A stretch of DNA of 12,530 nt, taken from Acanthamoeba lenticulata. Its lineage: Eukaryota > Discosea > Longamoebia > Acanthamoebidae. The position numbers and the translations under genes were made by a program. Below the pieces are notes generated by a model. That model did not search any database. It was given only the letters and a program-made list of their open reading frames with translations, and was not told the DNA's origin. Of the stretch, positions 1-8,166 are shown in pieces (positions within the stretch are counted from its first letter, which is position 1; every line of letters starts with the position of its first letter). The stretch is taken from positions 1 to 12,530 of the forward strand of contig NAVB01001674.1 in NCBI GenBank assembly GCA_002179805.1, written 5' to 3'.

Positions 1-2835
1 TGACGACGACGAGGGCTGCGAGGCCGTCGTGGTCGTCGCAGGGGCGTCGGCAGACGAGCTGCCCTCGCCGGCCTCTTCCTTCGGCTTGGTCTTGGCCAAG
101 AAGTCCAGCTCGCGGTCGAGCCGCTGCTTCTCAGACTCGGCGCTCAGCTTCTTCCACGCGCCGGGCGCAGCGGGCGCGGCGGCAACGGCAGGCGCGGCAG
201 CGGCCTTTTGCTGTTGTTGCTGCTGCTTGGCGACGCCCTCCTTGACCCGCTTCATGGCCTCGCCGATCTTGGCCGTGAGGGCCAAGAGCTGGGCCTTGAC
301 CTCGTCCTTCGAGGGGCCGGCCGGCATCTTCTCCAGCAGCGCCATCAATTTCTGCAAAACAAAACAAAAACAAAACAAAACAAAAATCAGAAAATAAGCC
401 AAAAAAAAATACGGCGAGACGGTCAGGCTTGACCTTCTGCTGCTCGAGCTGCTTGGAGAGGAGCTCCTGCTGCTTCTTCTTGAGAGCTTCGAGGTTGCCA
501 GCCGAGGATGCCGCAGCCGGGACCGCAGGCCGTGGGGCGGCGGACGCCGGAGCCGCGGCCACCGGCGGCCTAGCCGGCAGGGAGGCAGCAGGAACGGCGG
601 GCCTGGGCAGCGGGACGGCCGGCGCCGCGGCCGCTGGCGGGGCGCCCTCTTGGGCCTCGTCCTTCTTGAGGTAGACCTGGATGAAGCGGTTGCCCATGAC
701 GGCCTCGGGCGAGCGCAGGGCCAGCAGCGCTTCGGCATTGCTCGTGAACTGTACAAATGCCTGCTTGTTCGCCGGGTCCAGCTGCGCATTGACAACGCCC
801 ACATCGAGAATGAGCACCACGAGCGGCTTTGGTTCAGAGAAGAGGGAAGGAGAAAGGGAGGGATGAAGGGTACCTGCATGTTGACGATGGTGCCAAACTT
901 CTGGAAGTGGGCATTGAGCTGCGCAATGGTGTTGAGCTCCGGCGGAATGCGGGCCACGCAGATCGAGTCGGTCTGGGGCTTCGGCGGTCGGCCGCCGTGG
1001 CGGTGGCCGTAGTCGCCCTCATAGCGCCCGCGCTTGAAACGGTTGAACCCGCGGCCTTGGCCTTGGTCGTACGCGGGGCGGTGGTGGTGGCCGCCGCCGC
1101 CGAAGCTGGCCGTGTCAGTCGCGTCGGTCTCCTGGTCGTTGCCGCGGTCGTCGTCGTAGCGGCCATGGCCGTGGTAGCCGCCACGCCCGCGGCCGCCGCG
1201 CATGCCACGCGTGCCTCGCGTAGGCAGGTACGGCTGGCTGCCCGGTGTGGGCATCAAGCCGTCCCCGCCGTGGTACGGCACCTGGTGAGCTGGCACCATG
1301 GGAACTACCGGCAGCGGCAGGACGCCTGCGCGTGTCATAAAAGACGTTTTTCAGACTCAAAAAATTCCAAAAAGAACAAAATATTTGGAGTATGTGGTCT
1401 TGAAGGAGCCGCGTACCCTGAGGGAGATGGGGAAGGAGCGGCACGGGCGCGGGAGGCGTGAGCAAGCCAGGCGCCATTCCGCGGCCGCCGCGGGGCATGG
1501 ACGGGCCGGACCGCGCCGTGGCGGGACCGTGCCACACAGGGATGGGGCTGGTCTTAAGGAAGGGATCCTCCGGGTTGTACGCACCGGCCTCCTCGGTCTC
1601 TTCTGAAGGGAGGAAGAAGACGGCAAAGAGGGATTTGAGTTGAGGGTCGACAACGACAGAAGAAGGGAGGTGGACCGTGTACCGCCACCACGACCGCTCA
1701 GCTTGGACAGACCGGCTTCGTCAACGATGAGGGGGCGACGGTGCTCGTATTCGCAGCTCTCGCCTCGCACGCAGACTCCACGCTCTGATTGTGGCAATCC
1801 GAGTGCAAGTCGTCAATTAAGATTATGATAAAACAGTTGAAAAGGGCAAGAGTTGTGAAAGAATTGGAGTGGTTGCTGCAGATTGAGGGGAGCAAACAAG
1901 AACCTTCAAAATCGAAGCACACTCCACGTTTCCTTCCTGTGATGCGGCTGCTTCCAAAATCGCTGGGTCTCGAATCGCGTGCGCCTCGACCACTACGGCC
2001 CTGGTCACGGTCATCATATCGGCCGCTTGATCTATCATCACGGCTGCTACTCTCCCATCGGCCAGCAGGCTGCTCGTCCCTTCCTCGACTCGAAGATAAA
2101 GGCCGATCAAGGTTTCGCGGGTCGTGCCGTCGGGAGGAAGAAGGGGAAGATTGTGGCACCACATCCCTGCTGTCTTCACCACGTTCTCTTTCTCTTCTGT
2201 GCCTGTCTCGCCGAGGTGAACGCTCGCGCTCATCATCCTCTTCTGAGGCTCCGCGTCTCCTCTTGTGGTCTCGGCTATCGTCGTAGGTCGCTTCTCTATC
2301 TCTCTCGCTGTCTGATCGTCTCTTTCTGGTGTCGTCGCTCCGCCGCAGAGAACCACGGTCTTCATAACGTCCTCCATTTTCTTCGTGGTCAAATGAATCG
2401 GTGCGCTTTTGGCGCGCTCGATCGCCATCCTTATTGCCACCGCCAGACTGGCGGGTCGTCATTTCGTGCAGAGTATCAAAAAGGCGGCCGATGAAGGGCT
2501 TTGTTTCTGTTTGAGAGGCAAGAATAGAGGCCAGTTAGGAGACAGACCCGCGGGAAGAAGAAGTGGGGGTGCATTTTTACCGTCTTGCAAAAAATCTTGC
2601 AGCTCCGTCGTACAAAACTCTCGCACCTGCTCAATGGACATGTCGTCGCGCTTGAGTAGTGCCATTATGTACATCGCAAGCACTTTGGGGTCGGCAGCAC
2701 ATCTGTGAGCGTGCAATAAAGTGGAGTCAGGGAACGTTTCACCAAGCTAAATTGGATAACTCAAGCGTACATTGGCTCCAATTGCCCAATCAGGTACTCC
2801 TGCAGTTGCGTTTCCTGCTCTGAGCTGAGATTCAT
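1..2835 (-). CDS. RBM26/RBM27-family RNA-binding protein, 3' end off window
   Basis: Eight exons are read on the minus strand: 2835-2771, 2702-2581, 2506-1904, 1784-1695, 1602-1417, 1325-874, 781-434 and 351-1 (open at the window edge), with all introns GT-AG and phases continuous, giving 739 visible residues. The start is the ATG at 2835. Residues about 1-80 form the PWI-like N-terminal fold; the splice at residue 22 creates LEPICAADP, almost identical to LEPICDADP in human RBM26 (recalled). An Arg/Asp/Glu/Ser-rich region covers about 85-250. A CCCH finger has C259-x8-C268-x5-C274-x3-H278. An RRM spans about 476-548, beginning SICVARIPPELNTIAQLN. A Lys/Gln coiled coil (about 600-665) contains a six-Gln run at 208-225. 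The second RRM expected in this family would lie beyond the left edge. Known family role: nuclear RNA surveillance with ZFC3H1/MTR4-type exosome adaptors (PAXT/MTREC); a nuclear role here is inferred. Family assignment is firm; RBM26 and RBM27 cannot be separated. Confidence 0.92.
355..386. repeat. (AAAAC)n tract inside an intron
   Basis: The plus strand shows repeated AAAAC/AAAAAC units. On the coding (minus) strand of the RBM26-like gene this is a GTTTT-type tract ending directly at the 3' splice site (TTTTGCAG). It lies within the intron 352-433 and can serve as its polypyrimidine tract. A similar GTTTTT repeat occurs in a methyltransferase-gene intron at 12178-12196. Confidence 0.8.
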
Positions 2836-3090
2836 CTTCAGCTCGTGTTCTTCCTTTGTCGGCCAAGATGATGCGGAATGCAGGCACCGCTCTGTCTCTG
2901 ACTTTTCTTCAGGGCCAAGAGAAAATCCTCGCCTTGAAAATGTCCAGTTAAATCCTACGGCGACGGCGACGATCCAGGATAATGACTGGGTCGGTTTAAT
3001 GAGGGCCCAGCCCTCCCCGCAAGTGCAACAAGCTTTCTTGTTGCTCTTCTCCTCTTCTTTCTTGCCCGTGTCTGCCGGCCTTACTCTACG
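2836..3090. promoter_or_regulatory. Divergent intergenic region between RBM26-like and GALK genes
   Basis: These 255 bases lie between two start codons pointing away from each other, so both promoters and both 5' UTRs must fit here or overlap transcribed DNA. Visible features are a CGGCGACGGCGACG run near 2958-2972 and a pyrimidine-rich stretch at about 3041-3067 just before the GALK start. I see no convincing TATA box. The minus-strand frame of the RBM26-like start stays open far upstream across this region, but overlap with the GALK first exon argues against a longer N-terminus. Function is inferred from position only. Confidence 0.5.
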
Positions 3091-5680
3091 ATGGGTGACA
3101 GCGTCGCATTCCCTCCCGCGTTCCACTCGGTGGACGAGATGTACCCACTCGAAGGTGAAGATCTGAAAGAGGTCAAATCCCGGTACAGTTACACTTCTAT
3201 GTTGTGAAACGACAGCAAGCATATGTGACCTGCCACTGGACTGACCGGCCCCGTTTGTCTCGAACTGCAGGTATACTCGTCTGACCGAAGAATTCGAGAA
3301 GATTTATGGTGCGGCGCCGGCCTACTTTGCCCGTGCTCCCGGACGGGTCAACCTCATCGGTACTGCCTCTGGGCCCCACGCTAAACACATCACAACGTTG
3401 AAGTTGACCTCATCCGGGCGCTTCCACACGCGTCAGGCGAGCACGTGGACTACAGCGGCTACGGCGTGCTGCCCATGGCGCTGGACCGGCAGGACACCAT
3501 CATGGCCGTGCGCGTGACCGAAGGGAACGTGACAGAGGACACCATCCACCTGCACAACATCAGCGACCGGTACATACGGCGCTCGCGCTCTCCAGTCTCT
3601 CGTGCGCGTGTGCGCACTCACACGACGTGGCGGCCGCCTGCAGGTTCCCCCCGCGCACGCTGACTGCGTCGTCCCCGATTGACGTCGCGCACGACTGGTC
3701 GCGCTACGTCCTCGCTGCCTATCGCGGCCTGGAGCAGGCCCAGGAGCTCGTGGGTGCGTGGCGGTTCTGCCCCGTCCTGCCCTGCTCTGCTCTGCTCAAT
3801 GCACAAAGGGATATGCTCACTGGCGATTCATGACCGCCAGGCTCGGACGGCCGAGAGGGACAACCGAAGCAGTCGCCGCAGACCATCAACATCCTCACGC
3901 ACGGAACTGTTCCCATTGTGCGCCACGCCACCTTCGTCCGCCATAGCGCCAACCAAGCGCTCGCACTGACGCTCGTCCATGGGGTCCCATACGTGGGCGT
4001 ACACAGGGTTCGGGGTTGTCGTCGTCTTCTGCCCTCGTGTGCGCCTCCTCGTTGGCCCTCGCCAAGGCCAACAAGCAGCGTCTGTCCAAGACCCAGATGG
4101 CCGACCTCGCTTGCAAGGCCGAGCGGTTCATCGGCATGGAGTCTGGCGGGTGCGTGATCCTAGTGGCCACCCCTTTCCCCCGCCGTAAAGGCGTGGATCC
4201 GTCTCATGGTGTCTCCAACTTCTTCTTCTTCTTCTCTCCAGCATGGACCAGGCCATCTCGTTCCTGGGCGAGAAGGGCAAGGCCAAGAAGATCGACTTTG
4301 ATCCCCTCCGTGCCTCCGATGTGTTGATTCCTCAGGGGTACGGCTTATACATAGGCTTGCATCCATAGTACCAACTCAGACTAATGGCTCGATTCATCGC
4401 TGTTGCTGCCTGCCTGCTCGCTTGCCTTTCCAGTGTTTCGTTCGTGATTGCGGCGAGCGGCGTCGAAGCCAACAAATACGCGACGCTGGGATCGGGATAC
4501 AACATGAGGGTGGTCGAGTGCCGCCTGGCCGCTGTGTTGCTCGGCAAGGCGCTTGGCATCGACGCCTGGAATCAGATCAGGTGCGCCTCCTCGTTCTTCC
4601 TCTTGCTCCCTCCCCTTCCTCCCCACCCCGTCACCGTCACCGTCACCGCCACCGCCAACCGCCCTCTGCGCTCTGCCACAACACCAGGCGGTTGATCGAT
4701 GTGCAGAAGCTCTACAAGCCCGAGCCCTCGCTCGAGGAGCTGGCCCGCTTCGTGCAGCAGCACCTGCACGAGGAGCCCTACTCTCTTGCCGGTACGCACG
4801 AGCACACACGCGCACATGCCGACATCGGGTGCAGTCCTGACGGTGGTGGCTCTCACACGACCGTGGACACCAGAGGTGGCTGCGCTCACTGGGCTCGATG
4901 TCGATCACGTGAGAAAGAATTACCTGGGCCGGATCGTTGCCGAGGACGAGAACCAGAAGCTCTTCTTCCTCTACCAGCGCTCCCTGCACGTGTACACTGG
5001 TAAGAGCTCGCCCAGGATGCATGCATGCGCGCATCATGCTTGGTGAGGCCATGAGAATGACTCGTGCTGTCTGGCGCCGCAGAGGCCAAGAGGGTGGAGG
5101 ACTTCCAGGCCGTTTGCCAGACCAAGACCAGCTCGCCGGAGGAACTCACCAACCAGCTTCAGGTCCTCACGCTTCTGACTGCTGTAGTTGCTGCCTGTGC
5201 AATCTACTTGATGCTCACATGAGGTTCTCTTCAGACGCTCGGCAAGCTCATGAATGAGTCGCACTTCAGCTGCAGGGACCTCTTTGTCTGTTCGTGTTCC
5301 GAGCTCGACCAGCTCACCGCTCTCTGCCGGTATGCTCTTCTTCTTCTTCCTCATGTTGTTGTTGTTGTTTGCCTTTTGCTCGTGCAGCCTCCTCATTCGT
5401 TTGTTAAACCACTCCAGTGAAGCGGGAGCTGTCGGTTCGCGCTTGACCGGTGCGGGCTGGGGCGGTTGGACGATCTCGCTCGTGCCCACGCAGCACGTGG
5501 ACGCCTTCTGTGCTCAGGTTTCTTTCTTCCACCATCCATCCATCGATCGTCCAGAGTTTGACGATGGGGCACTCACATGTACTATACTGCATTCATGGAT
5601 AGGTCAAGGCCAAGTTCCCCGAGCTGTTGGTGACGACGCCCGGCACGGGCGCGGCCTTCTACGTGCCTTCCGCCCACTGA
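3091..5680 (+). CDS. Galactokinase / N-acetylgalactosamine kinase, GALK2 type
   Basis: This cytosolic GHMP-family kinase phosphorylates galactose or GalNAc at C1 using ATP, the entry step of Leloir-type salvage. Fourteen exons: 3091-3182, 3271-3359, 3437-3569, 3644-3753, 3841-3917, 4007-4149, 4242-4337, 4434-4580, 4688-4791, 4874-4999, 5083-5162, 5235-5329, 5418-5517 and 5603-5680. They total 1470 nt, encoding 489 residues plus a TGA stop, a normal family length. The sugar-binding signature [20 protein letters not shown] starts at residue 54, with R56, E62, H63 and D65 matching R37, E43, H44 and D46 of human GALK1. The ATP loop [10 protein letters not shown] is at 168-177 and the catalytic Asp is D217 in GGMDQ. 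The third motif, [11 protein letters not shown] (437-447), and the stretch [12 protein letters not shown] resemble GALK2 more than GALK1. No break or missing key residue is seen. Whether it prefers galactose or GalNAc cannot be decided from sequence alone. The start is the first ATG in frame with the spliced product. Confidence 0.95.
4628..4657. repeat. Hexanucleotide repeat in a GALK intron
   Basis: Five tandem 6-base units, three CCGTCA followed by two CCGCCA, lie inside the GALK intron 4581-4687. The tract is pyrimidine-rich and precedes the 3' splice site at 4687. No function is indicated; it is a potential length-variable marker. Confidence 0.85.
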
Positions 5681-5855
5681 TGGAAGCAAGATGCAACGAA
5701 CGTGGACACGCGTGCTTCTCTGGCCAGCCACGAGCAAAAAGCTCCGTAAGAACGCCGTTAACGTTGTCGGTGTCACCATCACGTCTTGCACTCCAAAAGG
5801 ATCCTTGTTGTTGTTTTTTTGCTCTATGTACACACGTCCCAGTGGAACCCGCTGC
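5681..5855. other. Convergent intergenic region between GALK and F-box gene stops
   Basis: These 175 bases separate two stop codons facing each other, so both 3' UTRs and polyadenylation sites must lie here or overlap. I see no AATAAA hexamer on either strand. A run of T interrupted by G at about 5806-5820 is the only notable feature. The transcripts may overlap at their 3' ends; this is inference from spacing. Confidence 0.6.
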
Positions 5856-7569
5856 TCAGCGGGAGAGGAGCTTCTTGCGCGCCCCCGACATGGAGGACAA
5901 GAGGCCCGTCAGAGAGTCCCGGCGTCTGCGCTTCTGGTGGCCGCCCGGCCCGTCTAGGCCCTCTCGAGCTTCGTCGGGAGACGCCTCCGGCGGCGACACG
6001 TAGGCAGGGCTCGCCGCCCAGCCCTCAGCATCAACCACTACCGCCGCTTCGCCCATGCGCGGCTCTTGCTCTCGTTTCTCGTCCTCTTCCCTCTTGGCCT
6101 GGTCTTGCTCCGTCTCCTCGGCCAAGCTCGCGACCTCCTTCCCCTTGCCTTCGGGCAAAGGGCTACTGTCCTCCTCGCCCACCTCCTTGGTTTGGCGCTT
6201 GGCCCGCAGGCGGGTCTTGCTGCGGACCATCTCCTCGAGCCGCATCTCGAGCTCCTTGAGACGCGTGAGGTTGCGGCTCTGGTTCTCGAACACGTTGGCC
6301 CGGTACCAGGCCTCCTCAGCCGCCGCAATGTCCGGATCGCTGCCCAGGCCGTCCTCGGCGTCGCCCAGGTCGCTGTCGGCGCTCTCGTCGTCGCCGCCTT
6401 CGTCGCCCGAGTCCCGCTTGCCGCCACGCAGATGGCCGTGGTGCTTGCCGCTCCACCCAAAGAACGAGGCCAGGAAGCGCCGGGACAGCTCTCCGCCCTC
6501 GGCCAGCTTCCGGCGCACGCTCTCGCGCGCCCGCAGCTCCCTCGCCTCGTCGTCCTCGTCGCCGTTTTCATCGCCGTCGAGCCCGGCCCATCGCACGGAC
6601 TTCTTGCCCTTGGCCTTGGTGTCTCCGGGCCGCTTGAGGATGCCGCGGGCCGGAGGCGGCTTCGGGCGGGACGAGGCCAAGAGCAGGAGGAGGCTGAATG
6701 TGGTGCGGCCGGGGTCGAGGCTGGGGCCGTCATAGTCGTAGTCGTAGTCGTTGACTTGGCCGTCATCTTCCTCGCCATCGTCATCATCAAAGAAGTCAGC
6801 ATCGCTGTCGAAGATTGAACGGACGCGGACGGGCGGCTGGCTAGGGACACGCGCAGGGGGCGCCGGAGCGAACTTGATGCCGAGTCGCCGCTCGTAGACG
6901 ACCATCTTCTCGAGCATACGAGCCCACTGGCGGCACACGAGCCTGCATCGCGCGATGTCCGCTGCGAGCGGCCAAGAGGGGGAAGAAGTCAGTACTCGGC
7001 AGCTTGCTTCTCCCACACTTGCTTGACCCACGTACCAGGGACGCTTTGGTTGTATTCGGTGGGGATGAGGTGAAGCCAGATGGCCTGAAGGACTGTGTCG
7101 GGCAAGTAGAGGATGGTCAGCAACGTCTCCGAGGGTACGTCGATGGTGTGTGGCTGGCCAGCTGAGAAAGGCAGCGCCAAAGGGCGTGAGTCATGAACAA
7201 AGACCACAGAAAGGAAGTGGAGAAATCACGTACTAACATCACAAATGAGGACGTCGCGTCTTGAGACTCTTGAAACTGTGTGTCCTGCGGAAGTTCGCCA
7301 CTCGCTGTGGAGGGGCAACTCGCGCAGGTTGAACACCACCTTACCTAGTCGTTTTGCAGGGTGAGATGACACTGCTAGGAAGGAGCATGATAACGAGCAC
7401 TGGGCGCACCATCTCCGCGCTTGTTGGATAGGAGAATGCCTGTGTTGGCCAGTGCCAGAGGGTCCGACAGCAGATCCAGCTCCTCTTCACCTTTTTCTTC
7501 AACGTTTACTTCCACGTCCTCCTTAGTGCGGACGTAGGCTCGCAAGGAGCTCCTCGCGATGGTAGACAT
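5856..7569 (-). CDS. F-box-like protein with paired PP1-docking motifs
   Basis: Four exons are read on the minus strand: 7569-7410, 7344-7234, 7161-7036 and 6961-5856, giving 1503 nt, 500 residues and a TGA stop at 5858-5856. An F-box-like motif covers about residues 110-150: LPDTVLQAIWLHL, then a splice junction, then RCRLVCRQWARML, which matches the usual LP...LVCRRW pattern with a few extra residues. Known F-box role: linking Skp1-Cul1 ubiquitin ligases to a substrate. An Asp-rich stretch follows (about 182-210). GILK at 239-242 and KSVRW at 253-257 fit the SILK and RVxF docking consensus for protein phosphatase 1. The rest is charged: an acidic Asp/Glu region, a likely coiled coil around WYRANVFENQSRNLTRLKEL and a basic C-terminus with KRRRR. 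No WD40, LRR or Kelch substrate domain is seen. The first intron is taken as 65 bases (7345-7409); another acceptor would make it 38 bases and add nine residues. The full protein is not recognised as a named family. Confidence 0.75.
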
Positions 7570-8166
7570 GTCGTACGCTTCTTACTTCTTCTAGTTCTTT
7601 CTCTTCGGCGGCTTTCTTTTACCGTCTTTGTGGTCAAGTTACAGTCTGTATCATCCTCGTTAACCGAGAGGCTCTCTCAAATGCGCGTGCCCTCAAAGGC
7701 TGCGTTTCCCTCATGTTTGCAGCAAGATCCACTGCAGGAACGCCCCAAGCGTGGGCTGAGCGCCATCATGGAGCAACCAAATGTCGAGTTTCACGCGACT
7801 TTCTGGCCCAAACGCCGCGGTCCATGTCTTGGCATTCTTGACACATTATGGTAATGTTCTTTTCATTTTGCAGACCCGAGTTGGCGACGTTCTGGGTACA
7901 GGGGTAGATCAAGGGCAACCATCCTGGCAACGGTGGCGACCGAGAAAATTAAAAAAATAATTCAGTAAGATTTTCCGAGACAAGAAGGGAGAGACAAGGC
8001 CGAGCGTTTGAGGTGACCTGCCCTACAAGCGCCTGCTCCTGCTAAGCCTCTTGCTCTGCTCCGCGATACTCGAAGACGGGCTGCAGGTGACATCATCGAC
8101 TTACAATTTTCAGATACAAAGAGCACATTTTTCGGAAGATTGGAGTCGATCGCCAGTGATTTGAGA
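7570..8166. promoter_or_regulatory. Divergent intergenic region, F-box gene and methyltransferase gene
   Basis: These 597 bases lie between two divergent start codons. A C/T-rich stretch (about 7575-7625, plus strand) adjoins the F-box start, so it reads as A/G-rich in that gene's 5' UTR. A possible small coding exon begins at the ATG at 7781 and ends at a good donor, GTAATG, at 7851. The methyltransferase frame is open from 8017 to 8166 without an ATG, and 3'-splice-like sites are present (for example TTTTCAG ending at 8113). Part of this region may therefore be a 5' exon or 5' UTR intron of the methyltransferase gene. The reading frame 7630-7854 has no recognisable protein and I do not call it. 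No RNA gene is seen. Confidence 0.45.

Noticed and set aside
834..1461. Open frames on both strands that are Ala/Val/Arg-rich
   Set aside because: They are shadows of the RBM26-like exon 874-1325, which encodes a recognisable RRM half and Gly/Arg-rich linker.
6055..6818. Long plus-strand open frames of about 226 and 250 codons
   Set aside because: They mirror the minus-strand F-box gene in GC-rich DNA. Their products are Ser/Leu/Ala-biased with no recognisable domain, while the minus-strand frame has clear motifs and spliced continuity.
7630..7854. 74-codon plus-strand open frame in the intergenic region
   Set aside because: The product has no recognised family. A different frame within it (ATG at 7781) fits better with the downstream methyltransferase gene, and even that is uncertain.
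7851..7873. 23-base GTAATG...TTTTGCAG segment as an intron
   Set aside because: It has intron-like ends but is far shorter than any other intron in the window, and the downstream frame soon meets a stop.
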